Numbered from the stretch's first letter, positions 11,001 to 23,225 are shown. The stretch: 64,000 nucleotides of DNA from Bradysia coprophila (GCF_014529535.1 NW_023503941.1:5381214-5445213), one strand, 5' to 3'. Notes: generated by a model not told the origin, from the sequence alone. Numbers and translations are program-made.

Positions 11001-11515
11001 AAATACGGCTACTCCGCTCGACACCCGTATCACTTTGAATGAGAATACGGGATCGTTAGAGTACTCGAGGCGATAGAGTCGATTGCCCGGAACCGTTTCG
11101 ATCGGTTGATTTATGTCCAGAGGCACTTCGTAGCGATCGGTGTTGTCTGTAATCTGATGAAAAGACATTGTCACACATCTGACGACAAACTCGGTCGCCG
11201 ATTCTTTCACCTTAATTCTGAGCCGTTCATTGTACTCCGTGTAAAAGAAAATCGAAATTTTCTCAGCGTCACCGCCAACATACGAAATATTCATCGCTCG
11301 TCTTAGATTCACTCGGTATCCGCCGGGAATTTCCAACACCGATCCATCGTTAACGTATCCGTAGTTCAGTGGCAGGTGGCAAGAGGGTGGTGTACCTTTG
11401 GCCGAACTGGCACTGCAGTAAATGCATCCTTTCGCTAAGCAACTGGCTTCGGTAACTGATCCGAATGGAAAGCAATCTATTCGATTATTTTCGGTGACGC
11501 ACTCTTGGCCGTAGA
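8034..11515 (-). CDS. Trefoil plus glycoside hydrolase family 31 alpha-glucosidase (5' exon missing)
   Basis: Ten joined exons give 949 codons in one frame: 11515-10833, 10770-10674, 10602-10364, 10273-10130, 10037-9888, 9770-9645, 9586-9384, 9326-8732, 8680-8473 and 8440-8034. Exon 1 of this set encodes a P-type trefoil (ECVTENNRIDCFP ... GCIYC ... PSCHLP) and the GH31 N-terminal domain. The barrel follows, with IPQDVQFGDLDIMYDW, the nucleophile motif GLWLDMNEPASW split by an intron, and the acid/base block HWLGDN. The C-terminal beta domain ends in LLWKFTGIKV. Architecture and length match lysosomal alpha-glucosidase and maltase-glucoamylase relatives (about 950 aa), which release glucose from alpha-1,4 linkages. 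The phase-1 5' exon carrying a signal peptide was not found. The usual DPAI segment reads VNSQI at an exon junction. The donor at 10673 (GTTCGA) is weak. Confidence 0.88.
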
Positions 11516-11823
11516 CTGTTAGAGGAGAATAAGAATTGTTCTGGTAAATTGTAAATGCTGATGTTGTGCACTAGGTGGAGTGGAGTTGATTATGCTTCTG
11601 CTAATCTTACAATTACGTTTCATCTTTCCTCATATACACCACCTACCGCCAAGCCTTAAATTTCTCCTAAGATTTTTCATTTGCATAAATGTTGAGAGTA
11701 TGCTGTAGCCTTATCCCTTGGCGGACTCAAGATTGATAACTTTAAAGATGTCAAGGTCGTCATTTTATGAGATACGTGGACCATAGATTCTTATTTCACA
11801 TCTATGATTTACGGGAACAGACC
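11516..11823. other. Upstream flank or first intron of the alpha-glucosidase gene
   Basis: No convincing signal-peptide exon was found. A mini-exon of 13 bases (start of MKRN) with a GTAAGA donor near 11600 would be in phase but has no signal peptide, so I do not claim it. Confidence 0.3.
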
Positions 11824-12282
11824 TTTCCCCGCTCTAGAACCTATAGATTTCTCGTATTTTTATTGGATTTTTTTCATGTTTTTCTGGATTTATGTCATTC
11901 TTGAGGTAATCAGAGGTCAGTTCCTATCAACTGACTATTCCTTATGGGTCCCTTAACTTCTAGGTTCTAGAAACCCGAAATTTTTAGTATTATTTCTAGT
12001 TTCATCTGTATTTTATGTTTTTTGAGGCAACTGATACACCTATCGCTGATTTCCAAATACATAAAGTTTTTTATCACCTTTTATTAACTCAGGATAACAC
12101 AGGATACTGGTATATTTTCAGACTTCTAAGATTTCTAGAACCTAGAAGTTGAAGGACCCGTAAGGAATGGTCGGTTGGTAGGAACTGACCTCTGATTACC
12201 TCAAGAATGACATAAATCCAGAAAAACGTGAAAAAAATCCAATAAAAATAAGAGAAATCTATAGGTTCTAGAGCTGGGAAGA
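11824..12282. repeat. Foldback MITE with ~150-bp arms
   Basis: The left arm (about 11824-11978) and right arm (about 12131-12282) are reverse complements over nearly their whole length, for example TCTAGAACCTATAGATTTCTC against GAGAAATCTATAGGTTCTAGA, around a spacer of about 150 bp. No ORF was found. Confidence 0.85.
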
Positions 12283-12479
12283 CGATGGAACATTAGGAAG
12301 GTACTTTACACAAATGGAATGGATATAGTGCAGTTAGTTATCACCATTTAAAACACTTCTGGTGTTAAATCGTCGCATTGAAAGTAGTTTAGTGCAAAAT
12401 TGGGTTTACAGTGTGTTCAAACTAAATTCGAACACCGTAAGATTTTTTAGAGTTTCTAAAGTCATTAATGTCAAATAGC

Positions 12480-14550
12480 AAAAATGCGTCCGTTTCAGCC
12501 TTTTTCTCAGGCGCACTTTTTATTTTGAATTTGAATTTTTCATCTTTTTCAATTTTTCGTTGTTTTGCTACAGAAAGTGTTCAATTTTAGGTTTTATTAT
12601 TTTATTTTATAATTTGGAGGCTCAATACTGTAATTTACGTCCGGGCAAATAAAAGAATCAATAGAAATAAGTAACTTTTTTTAAAAGTTTTATCAGATTT
12701 TTGTCGTATAGTGGCCGACTTTTAATTTTTTGGTATAGTGGCCGCGCGACTTTCAATTTTGTGGACTATTTCGATTCAGCTGTTTGACAGTCTGGTCCAT
12801 GTAAACAGGGAAAGTCAGTTAATTTTATAATCAGTTGTAGATGAAAGTAGCAACAGTGGTTTGTTTATTATCGTTAACAATGCGACTAAAGATAGTGTAT
12901 TCGTTGTTTTTAGAAGATATTTTTTTGCATGGAAAATATGTTTCGCATGGATAGCATGCTTCAGATGGAAAACATATTTCAGATGGGAAACATATTTCAG
13001 ATAGAAACCATGTTTCACATAGGAAACATATTTCAGATGGAAAGAATGTTTCAAATTGAAAACATGTTCCAAATGGAGAACATGTTTCAAACGGAAAACA
13101 TTTTTCTGATAGTAAACATATTTCGAATAGAAAAATATTTTAGGTAGATAACATGCTTCAGATAAGAACATGTTTCAGATAAGGAACATGTTTCAGATAA
13201 GTAACATGTTTCAGATGAGGAACATGTTTCAGATAAGTAACATGTTCCAAATGGAAAACATGTTTAAAATGTCAAACATTTTTCAGATATAAAACATGTT
13301 TCAGATTCGAAACATGCTTCTGATGGGAAACATATTTCAGATAGAAAACATGTTTCAAATGGGAAACATGGTTTAGATAAGAAATGTGTTTCACATGGAA
13401 AAACATGTTCTGTGTGGAAAACATGTTTTGTGTCAAAATAGTATATTATCAGACGGAGAAAAAGTGCGATGAAGTCTCACTTTTTTGGTCCTAGGTATGA
13501 AAAGTTTTGTTTTTGACCCAGGTGGTGAAAACGTCCGAAAATTGATGTCACTGGGAACGAAAAGTGATGCCACTGTAACGAAAAGTAGAAGAAAAGGTGA
13601 GAGAAAAAGTTGTTGTTTTGGCTCTCTACCTGGTGAGGGAATGTGAAGTTTTTTTCCGCCTGAATGAAAACTTTTTTTCTAATTTGAGCTGAATATTGGA
13701 ACTTCATAAAGTACTTCATAAAACTTCGAACATTTCTTTTTGTCTCTTTTACATATGTTTTTCCTTACAAATTACGGCATATTGGCTCTTCCTTTTCCTT
13801 TGAATTTCGATGAATCTAGAGCTTTTGTTTCATAACCCAGCTTTAGGCATTTCGTCAGAAAATTTTCGAATGTTTGTATTAACCTTTACGAAGATTTTTT
13901 TATACGATATTCCAAAGTATTAGCATCTAAATTATTCTAATAAGACTTTCCTCTTCGTCTAAAATGATTTTAGTTTTAGTTGAAACAAATGTCAGAGTTT
14001 ACCGCCATTGATAAACGGATTAAATTTAATTCAAGAAACTTCTAAGCTAGGCTTTGATTTTCTTCCATAAATGGTCTCAATAGAAGCCACACACTGTACG
14101 GTCCGTTATAGTCCGTAGAATAAGAATGTGTGTTCTTAGTATTGAATCGACAAATGTGTCGTAAATTCTTTTAATTACCAAATCTGAAAAATTTTAATCA
14201 GTAGGGTAAAGGTTAGTCGTGCTTCTATACATTTACGCTGCCTTGTAACGTGTGTATAACCTTGAAAATGTCAATAAATGTTACGCGTTACCGAAGAACT
14301 ATACTAACACTATTCATCTATGAAAAATTTACGACAAAAATCTGATAAAACTTCAAAATAAGTTATTTATATTAATTCTGTGTTTCGCACAGTCTCAAAT
14401 TAGAGTATCGAACCTCCAAATTATAAAATAAAATATTAAAACCGGAAATTAAACACTTTGCGTAGCAAAACAACAAAAAAATTAAAATGACGAAAAATTC
14501 AAATTCAAAATAAAAAGTGCGCCTGCGAGAAAGTGTGAAACGGACGCATC
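12480..14550. mobile_element. Long-TIR element carrying an 18-bp repeat array
   Basis: The sequence from GCGTCCGTTTCA (12487) to ATCAGATTTTTGTCGTA (12712) reappears inverted at about 14325-14550 with scattered mismatches, giving terminal inverted repeats of about 230 bp. The 2.07-kb element encloses the minisatellite at 12929-13440 and gene-free AT-rich sequence. I see no transposase, so it is non-autonomous. No target duplication was recognised. Confidence 0.7.
12929..13440. repeat. 18-bp tandem array, unit like GAAAACATGTTTCAGATG
   Basis: More than twenty degenerate 18-bp units run head to tail. Each unit contains the palindrome AACATGTT or a variant. Because 18 is divisible by three, the first twelve units stay open on both strands, giving a (MENMFQ)n-like frame on plus and a His/Tyr/Lys-rich frame on minus. 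These frames are a property of the repeat and not evidence of a gene. Confidence 0.9.
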
Positions 14551-14787
14551 TTCTGGTGCTCGTTCAGGAACTCTTCGTTAAATTTCACTGGTGACGATTT
14601 TGACACTTCCTTCATATAAAATATGTCAAAATCTTCACTTTGGGTAACGAATTTTTAGTTCCTGAACGAGCTCCTGTTATAGGCCGATGCCATGAAATCG
14701 ATGACTTTTAAAACTCTAAAATACCTCAAATGTGTTCCGAAATAAAAAAAACGGACTGTATTTTGACGAATTTATACAAATTTGAGT

Positions 14788-15227
14788 ATCCACGCCATTA
14801 GTCGTATAAATTTATACGTCAGAGAGAGCTTTTTTCTCCTTTGTTACGATCTGTCAGTTTTTTTATTTTGCGATTTAGTATGGAAATGAAAACTAAAATT
14901 GAGATATCTTTGCTGTTTTAAGTGGTTTTTCATATTTTTTTGGACCAAAATGTTTTAAAATGTGTTTGGAATCGATTGGCATTAACAGATTGTGTGAAAA
15001 TATTTTTTCTATTTTATTATTTTGTTAATGCCAATCGATCGATTCCAAACACACTTTAAAACATTTTGGTCCAAAAAAATATGAAAAACCACTTAAAACA
15101 GCAAAGATATCTCAATTTTAGTTTTCATTTCCATACAAAATCGCAAAATTAAAAAAACTGACAGATCGTAACAAAGGAGAAAAAAGCTCTCTCTGACTTA
15201 TAAATTTATACGACTAATGGCGTGGAT
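14788..15227. repeat. Near-perfect 200-bp-arm foldback (hairpin)
   Basis: The left arm (14788-14987) and right arm (15023-15227) pair almost perfectly around a spacer of about 35 bp. The ends are ATCCACGCCATTAGTCG and its complement. There is no coding content. Transcription across it would give a long double-stranded stem. Confidence 0.92.
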
Positions 15228-17400
15228 TGAATGTCATCCACAACATCCTGAGCTAGTTTTGTACTAGGATTCAATTCTAAAATGATGTGGACATGCTATT
15301 CTTCAAAATTCATCAGCAAAAATTAATCATGCGTCACTATTTTGCTAAGAAGTAAATACTAAATAATGTTGGAAAATATCAGTTCTAGGAACCGTGGAAA
15401 ACCTGGCCTATATCTCGACTTTTAAGAAACAACGTTAATCCCGCCGGGCAACTTTCGAAAGGTACTGAATTAAGCTTTCTAATTAACTCTCATTTATTGA
15501 AATCAGTTTCGAATTGACGGTGTGAGGTGAACTCAAAGTTTAGAAATTTTCCGTGTCATTTTTTGGTAAGATTCCTATAACGCCATTTCATTTTCCAAAA
15601 AAAAAAGTTGTTCCACGAAATTTTGGAATCAGGCTTTCGAGGAAAAAAAGAATTTTTGAAAGAAGTTGTCGCGTTCGGTAGATATTTGACTTTTATTTTT
15701 TTTTTTTTAAACCGCATGTCCGGCCAGAAAAGCGATTTTCCATTTTCATGAAAAAAATTTAGTTCCACAGTTTTTCATACTCAATCGCATTAGATAAAGC
15801 AAAAAATCGAAAAACTTACAGCGAGCGGATTGACACAAGGGGCTGGACTAGAAGGTAATGCAAATGCTCAGCGGAACACGAAAAATGCGGGACCCTAATT
15901 TCGGGTGAATATAAGACTTGTTATGTTGCATCCGTGACGTTTTACGTAATAATGTTGTTGACATTATTTAGTATCGACATAATAACACTAAATTTACTCT
16001 AAAGTTGGGTCCCGTGGGTTCTCGTGGATTTGCATTCCCTTCATGTTTAACTTCGGTCAAGTTTCAGTTGGTGGTGAGGTGAATTCGATTCCACTCAAAT
16101 TTAGCAGGTGCAACAACATAAGTCACAAGAAAATATGAGGATAGCAACATTACAAAAAAGAATTCACCCAATGCGTTGATTCACCTGAAATTCGGGATCC
16201 AAAATAACTCTGATCCGCTGAGGGTTTGTTTATATACTTTGCTTCACCTAGCACAAATTAAAGCCGCAACCCCGTGCTGCCACCTTCATAAAAATCCGAA
16301 TATTAATCTATTGGGCAAACTTTACCCTGCGTAGACCGTTATTTATCTTATAACGTTAACACACACAGAAGAAGTCCAAGATTTTACGCCGAAGAAATGC
16401 AATGTGATAAAAGAGTGTAAGTTCCACTGGTGTATCAGACCACTCGATTAGAATCAACTATTTAACCTGTTACAGACGGCTGTCATCTGTTATCGACAAC
16501 AACAGCAAGAATAAACGACAAGGTCTGACTCATTAGGTGTTATATAGCAAAAAACATGTTCAAAACAAATGAAGTAAAAGATTTCTGAAATCAATCTATG
16601 AAAATCTTCGATCAAATGAAGTAATAGATCAAATAAGAAAACTTATAATATGCTTGTCGTCTGTGACCTCGTCTATTACAGGTTAAAAAAATTTATAAAA
16701 ATTTCACGAAAGTGCAAAGAAAAATCAAATCAATCACCGGCAACAGTGGAACACACCTACAATATTCCACTTGTGGATCTAAAACTAAAACCATTCGCCC
16801 AATCGACGAATATCTCAATCACCGAAATTTACCTGATAAAATGAATGTGAGTACAACTGCACCAAAAGCCAAATTCTTCATTTTATTGGCGGTTCTTTGA
16901 ACACTTGCGGATGCTGCCCACTTTTGGCCTAACTACAGTCCTTGTTATATCTCGAAAAAAAGGTTCGATGAACTTTGTATATTTGAGCGGCACTACGTTT
17001 CAGTACGAACTGTGAGATTTTTAGTCACAATCACCTCACTCTCTAAATAGAACGGATTCGCAGCTTTTAGTTCAAGTAAGCGATACGCACTAATGACCAA
17101 ATCTTCCTCACTCACACGACCTTTAAATTTCACTTAATGGACGCATTACTATGCTTCAGTCCCCAGATACCTTGCAATAAAACAATTAAAAAAAAAACTT
17201 CTGCTGAGCCACGCAATACTGTTCCACAAGCATACGGAATGTTTTCCTTTAAATACCCCAATCAATCGCATAAATACTACAAAAAGCCATCCGATAAGAT
17301 TAGCCACAAATTAGTTAACTAATCGTTTGATTACGCTCTGCGTGCTGTTCGTGCTGTTATACAATAGACTCTGGTGGGAAAGTTGTTCATTGTCTAATCT
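15228..17400. other. Gene-free stretch
   Basis: No supported gene, RNA or clear repeat boundary was found. Two overlapping short frames at 16650-16900 have no recognisable domain. Confidence 0.4.
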
Positions 17401-17725
17401 TAATAAGGGAGGTACCGCATATACTTTTTAGTTGATTTTCTTGAAGAACTCGGAAAATAAAGAGACCCGTGTTTCTTCTTTTCTCGAAAAAATCAAAATT
17501 CGAAAAATTATCACTGGTTGAAGTTGAAAACATTTTCACACCCGATCACACCCGCCATACAAATTGTTGTTGTAATCGTCATTTACATGGGAAGTATAAA
17601 GTGCCCTATAGAGGGTACTATTGCTCGAATCAAGAAAGACAAAAACACGGGTCCTTTTATTTTCCGAATTCTTCAAGAAAATGTAAAAAAAATGGAAAAA
17701 AAATCTTTTTGTACCTCCCTTATTA
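17401..17725. mobile_element. 325-bp TIR element
   Basis: A perfect 15-bp terminal inverted repeat, TAATAAGGGAGGTAC at 17401-17415 with its complement at 17711-17725, encloses a weaker inner inverted repeat (AACTCGGAAAATAAA region against TTTTATTTTCCGAATTC). It has no ORF of its own and the frames across it are shadows. Confidence 0.75.
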
Positions 17726-18455
17726 TGTTGTCGTTATTAGTAGATGTGAATCAGCGCTTGATAATTACCGTAATAAAAATCTCCTTTTGATGGAATGACA
17801 CTGAAGTGGATGATGCCGGTATGATGATTTATATACACACACAGCTTACACTTCGACGCAATAAAAACCTAACGAAAAAAAATTGCAATCAAATATGGAT
17901 TACGACGAGCCGGTCTCTGGTTCATTCGTCTCTCAAACAGTTTGGGCAGCCGTTCCGTAGACATAATTTCAAAATGAAATTTTAATTGGCATTTCGACCA
18001 TTGGTTTACATGCAATAAATGTGCTCAGAAACGGGGTCATACGGTAATTCTCTGGTTGTGATTTAGCTGGTATTGTGCGAAGCAGTTTCAGCTGTTAGTC
18101 ATAACCAATAGGGCATGTTTTTTGTTGACGGTTTCTCCACTTGTCTTCAGTATAAAAGTTAACGAAACGACCGCGTATTGCCCAGCTGTGAAAAGAAAGG
18201 TGTCGCTTTTGTAGTTTTTAGTATGAACTTTTACCGCGTGACGTGCTACTTTGGCCTAATGTCATGGCCCTACGTTAATGAAGGTCCGTGACGCAAGTCC
18301 TAACTCACTACAAAATTAAAATAAATAAATTCGTAGGACTCTGGAACATATATACACGAACTCTTTGACTTTCCCACTTTCCCCTCCTAATACCCCCAAA
18401 GTATTTTACGAGTTCAACGAGCTATCACACAAATTGAAAAACGTCATGCGTTTGG
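17726..18455. other. Gene-free stretch
   Basis: Nothing recognisable was seen apart from the phrase GTGACGCAAGTCC near 18290, which recurs at several places in the window (18970, 19160, 28770 and 41330). Confidence 0.4.
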
Positions 18456-18715
18456 AATAGGTTTGTTCCAAGTAACTGTAAACACGAACTTTGACAACCC
18501 GAACACCGACGGTTTTGATCCATAGACGACAAAACCTTTGTTTTTTGCTGAAATTTTGAGGCGCCGTATACTTATAGTGACAGCTTTCAAAAAAATTTAC
18601 GTATTGAAGCTGCTTCGCGCCTATTTCGGCAGCTCATTTTTCATGAGCAGTTGTTTAGGTTATGTTGTCTATGGATCAAATTTGACAATTGATATGGCCT
18701 TGGAACAGACCTATT
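18456..18715. repeat. Foldback element with imperfect arms
   Basis: AATAGGTTTGTTCCAAG (18456-18472) pairs with CTTGGAACAGACCTATT (18699-18715). Inner blocks TTGATCCATAGACGACA and TGTCTATGGATCAA also pair. There is no coding content. Confidence 0.75.
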
Positions 18716-19392
18716 GATGAATTTTGCCAACCATTGTTACTTTGTGAGTTTTTCTGTTTTGTGAGTTTTGTTAAGTATAACACGAAAAGTCGCACATTTG
18801 GGGGCTATGACCGTTTTAAGTGTCTTGCCGTGTTGTTCGGCTGAGTTTAAGCGATGGATACAATCGTATTAGTCTGCAAGGTTCCATGGCTTAATTGAAA
18901 TTCGATCGAAAGGATGAAGGAATACTTACAAAAGAACTGATATCGCCCAAAAGCCACTTACACTGGAAGTGTGACGCAAGTCCTTCCATTACAAAAAAAC
19001 TGATATGGGTTGGGGTGGACGCTTACAGCTTAGACACGCAAATAATAATGCGCCATAAGTGAGGAAATCACTGTAACGAAAACTTAAGAACAGATAACAT
19101 TGTGGCCTGGAAGACATACGTATTAAAGTCGATACCAGTTCTTTCGTAAATGGGTAAAAGGACTTGCGTCACACTTAGGCGATTGTAAATGTGACCACAT
19201 ATGGTTATTAACACAGCTCTGCGGAGCAGTGCTATGCTACGAACCATCGATTAGCAAGAAGAGGGAATCACAGAATCACCAGAAGGGAATTGATAATAAG
19301 ACCACCACTTCCTCAAGCAATTTTTTTTATTTCCTAATATATACAGTTTGAAGACAATCTTCCATGTCACCAGCAACAGCAAATACAATTTG
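18716..19392. other. Gene-free stretch with an inverted GTGACGCAAGTCC pair
   Basis: AGTGTGACGCAAGTCCTT near 18970 and its inverted form AAAGGACTTGCGTCACACTT near 19155 bracket about 170 bp. A possible polyadenylation signal for the minus-strand DUF1091 gene (AATAAA on minus, near 19330) lies at the end. Confidence 0.45.
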
Positions 19393-20042
19393 TCATCGAC
19401 CCAAACCGTCATTTTCGATAGATCGTCCCTCCGGAATTGTAAAATAGAATTGCATACTCAAGATCAATTCCTCCATGAACGTCATCGTTACGTTCAGATA
19501 ATACTTTCCCACCGGTATGAACGGATGATTGAACATCGCTCCATTGGCTGGCATTTTGATAATGGAGAACGGTCCAATGAACGGACACGTCAAATTGACG
19601 TTACTGTACTTGGTAATCGCCGGAATCAGAAGATTCATTGCTGTGGCTTTCGGATTTCCTTTGGTCACGTAGTCGCAATAATTGTCTTTGAAATTTATCA
19701 GAAAAATTCGCCAACCGGTACGGTAGCGATAATGTAGCTGGAAATGTATGATCTCTTCTGTAACGGCTGCAGTTAGGGAGACAAACTTTAATGTAACCGC
19801 TTTCTGAGTCCTGTTAATGAAAGACAGTTTGCACGATGCATTCGCAACAAATTTTTTGTTGAATTGACAGTGCAGGTAGTCAACGTAGACGAATTTCTAA
19901 AAATTAAATTTTTTTAGTTAAAAAAAAAGTCTATTTTCTCCCTGAGGGTGCTTGTTACAGTGGGGTTGCCATCAGTTCGCTGATGTAGAATGACAATCAA
20001 CAGCGTTAATTCCACAAACATCATCTGAATGACTGAGGCCAT
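19393..20042 (-). CDS. DUF1091-family secreted protein
   Basis: This is a two-exon model of 195 aa. Exon 1 (20042-19959) starts at ATG and encodes a hydrophobic signal peptide with a short Asn/Pro tail, ending at a GTAACA donor. Exon 2 (19896-19393) follows TTTTTAG in phase 0. The mature part begins KFVYVDYLHCQFNKKF and shows the DUF1091 pattern: a Cys, then ANASCKLSFINR, a hydrophobic strand, INFKDNYCDYV, LTCPF, a Gly-x-Tyr (GKYYLNV) and a closing strand ending in FYFTIPEG. DUF1091 proteins are an insect-expanded family of small extracellular proteins thought to resemble MD-2-like lipid-recognition folds. Individual functions are mostly unknown. An in-frame extension to an upstream ATG (20117) would bury the signal peptide, so I chose 20042. 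Confidence 0.8.
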
Positions 20043-21792
20043 GATTTGCACGTGTTCCAGATGGATCAATACTGATCGGACAGCGTAATAAGATCGAAAC
20101 GGTAGCTGGTCGTTCATTTATCGTTTAATGATTTTTTAAATACTCTCGTTACGCATTGCTACTTATATTACGAACGGCGCTCATCAGGTCTTTTGTGTTA
20201 CGCATTTATTCATTGAACAACGCGCTTCTAATTTGTCAAATCGGTTGAAGTGAAGTGTAACGAAGTAATGATAATGGTGCGTGTGAAATCATTTTCAGAT
20301 CGTTAACTATCCGAATCTGATCGATTTGTGATGTTTTTGAGCTGGTTTTTGTTAGGAGAAAAATCAAGGTTTTTTAGCCCGCAAGACTTTGAACACATTC
20401 ATTGTTTTAGCTCTGAGAATCTGACAACTGAAATTTAGGATCCACCAATTTTCTCTCGGAGCTTGCTTATGGTCTTTTTCTCTGGAAATTTTCCAAATTT
20501 TTGTTTATTTAACGAATTATGACTTATTATATCGCTTCATCCGTTTACATGACGATGAAACAAAAGCCAGTGAGTCAAAATGAATGTCAAAATGAAAACC
20601 GGTGACAGAATTGAATCGTGTTCAATTTTTGGTCGTAAACGGAGGCAAAACAGATATATAACTACTTAAATGTAGTAACAGTACACAGTACTCTAAACGG
20701 AGCTAAATGAATGAAATTTCGTTTTTCTTTTAATTCGCTAAAGTGACACGTCCCGTTTTACTGCATTTAAGTACTCATATGAAGCACCACTTGCGAAGGA
20801 AGCGTAACTCAAATTCACTAAATCGACACACCTCGATAGAGTAAAAATCAACTTTCCGTTTTGCGTGAATCTACAACTTCAAGGTTCATCGACTATTATC
20901 ATGAAATATAAGCTTGGTATTTCAGCGCATCCAAACTCCGCCTACTATGTCCTTTGGTTAATGATTTCAAAATAAGTAATTACGCAGCCATGACACTGAA
21001 CTCTCCTCATACAACTTTTCTGTGTGTTACGCTTGATTTCCACTTACAAAAAAACCACTACGTTTTGCCTTCATTTAGCAAAACCACGCCTCTTTTCTAT
21101 TATTTAACGTGTAAACGGAGAGCTTATTCGTAAGTGGAAATCAAGACATACAGTAAAGCGAAACACTGTCCAGTGATAAATGAATATTCGCCGACCAGAC
21201 CTCGTACTTTTCCTTTTATTTTTCAATGAGTTGAAGCTTACATATTTGTGAAGTATGTGACGTGACGACGTCGATTCTGTGTGACAAATATGAATGATGA
21301 TCTCTTGGTAGTGCACACGTTCAGAGGTATATGTATCTTCTATACGATATTGTGCCTTAGTCACATTTTGCAGATACCGAAAATATCGGTCTAAGGATGC
21401 GCAAACATAATTTGTACAACAGTGTTCCTTTTATGGGTGGCAGTAACTAGGTGACCTTTCTAAATTATCGACTCAGTTTGGGGTCTTAATAGTTGTTCAT
21501 CCACCAAGGCAGGTACTTTTTCGATGTCGATTGTCGACCAGAGTCGAAAAATATCGGCATACCTACCGTGGTAGCTACAACGTCTTTCGCAATTTCGGGA
21601 CATAATAACTTTTGAATTCTGGTCAAAGAATGATTTTTATAAAAATTCAGTCTTCGCTGAAGGTAAAAGGTTCTGTAGCGTGCGAAAAAAAAAGTTCGTA
21701 TTTTACTTTGTCCGGGCATACGGTGAAATAAATACCTTCAATTGACATCAGATGGAAGCATGGAAAGGTGATGGTTATGGCTGGGAATTGCG
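20043..21792. other. Gene-free stretch
   Basis: No supported gene was found. A short foldback with CTTGATTTCCACTTAC at 21032-21047 and its complement at 21130-21145 marks a small repeat. A minus-strand 86-codon frame across it has no recognisable domain. Confidence 0.4.
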
Positions 21793-22110
21793 AAAAGAAT
21801 TTTGTGCCACCGAGAATTGAAATACGACTCTTTTCAGCACTCATTTTAGTGTTGTAAAGTGACTTATTTCAGACTTATTTCAGACTTATTTCAGTTATAT
21901 GAGTTGTTACAGCATTCGTTTGAGAAAATGCAAAGCAATGTGATCGATCAAATTAGTAGAGTGATTGTTTACAATGAAAATTATGATTTTTTGGGCATTT
22001 GTCTATTTCAATTCTCGGTTGGCACAAAGCATGATGATCGCTCCGCTCGTAAGGAAAACTTGGGTCTAGTGCTGAAAAAATCAACATTACAATACTTGTA
22101 ACACAACATA
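21793..22110. repeat. Interspersed repeat family C, copy 1
   Basis: The sequence from TTTGTGCCACCGAGAATTGAA through CAATTCTCGGTTGGCACAAAG to TTACAATACTTGTAACAC recurs at 22425-22720 and, inverted, at about 45303-45705 inside an intron of the ABCB7 gene. The ends are inverted forms of GTGCCACCGAGAATTGAAAT. Confidence 0.85.
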
Positions 22111-22424
22111 CTATTATACACTTCAGTGATTATATGCCGCCTGCGTGTAATGTCGTATAAACGTATTTTATCGCACTAGTGCGATAATGGGTTTTTCCAC
22201 GGGTTTCTGACGTCAAACTACGATTAACTTTGGTATTTATTCGATTTTCTTCATTGCATATATTACACACTTGTCACGAAGAAGTCGAGGCTTGCCGAGT
22301 GTACTCTATTTTATCACATAAGCGAAAACAAGACAACAACATAGACCTGAAGTGTAATTTTTGAATTAAACTTCTAGTTAAGTAATTTTGACATCCGAAC
22401 ACCGCACGTATGTGATATAGTAAT

Positions 22425-22720
22425 TTGTGCCACCGAGAATTGAAATACGACTCTTTTCAGCACTCATTTTAGTGTTGTAAAGTGATTTATTTCAGCACCC
22501 GTCAGCACACTCAAAGCAGTGTTGTATGGAATTTGTATGAGTTATTACAGCATTCGTTTTAGAAAATGCAAAGCAATGTGATCGATCAAATTTGAAGAGT
22601 GATTGTTTACCATGAAAATTATGATTTTTTGGGCATTTGTCTATTTCAATTCTCGGTTGGCACAAAGCATGATGTGTTACACGTATTGTAATACGTGTAA
22701 CACAACATACTATTATGCAA
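22425..22720. repeat. Interspersed repeat family C, copy 2
   Basis: It is closely similar to 21793-22110, but it retains a segment with CAGCACCCGTCAGCACACTC that copy 1 lacks and ends in the palindrome GTGTTACACGTATTGTAATACGTGTAACAC. Confidence 0.85.
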
Positions 22721-23225
22721 CTAGTTGCGAAAAGTGGTAGTTTTTGTCACTAGATGTGATGTTATCAAACGAGCAAAGCAAGTTTGATAACCACATCGTG
22801 TTTACTCACGGCACCATGTCATTTGCCTCCTCTTAGCATAAGAAATAATGTATCAGTTACGAGCCCCAATTAAATACCTTCGGAAGGCTCGTAACAGATC
22901 TGAAGAGGCTAGTAACCGGTCCTAAGAGGGATCGTAAAATCGTTGTTGTTATCCTACCGCTGTTTCAGTTGTCCCTAAAACATTCCAATCAAATGTTCCG
23001 GAAGTATCGTTTCAAAATCGGTACAGTTTACTAACAAGTAGCACTTTCACGATTGATATTGGAGATTTTAATGATCAACAGTTGTCACTGTTTGACTGGT
23101 TATTGTCAGTGACGAAATAATTTCGGCTATTCGTCGCACTCTTTCTTGCAAATCGCCAACTCGCTAACTCACGGTATTTCCTGAAATCAACAAAATACGA
23201 AACTAATCTCGGATGCAGTTGGTTG
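22721..23225. other. Gene-free stretch with a small hairpin
   Basis: Near 22745-22805 TAGATGTGATGTTATCAAAC pairs with GTTTGATAACCACATCGTG around a GCAAAGCAA loop. Nothing else was recognised. Confidence 0.4.

Noticed and set aside
12929-13147. 72-codon MENMFQ-type protein
   Set aside because: It is an 18-bp tandem array that is open on both strands only because the unit is a multiple of three.
21104-21364. 86-codon minus-strand ORF
   Set aside because: It overlaps a small foldback and has no recognisable features.
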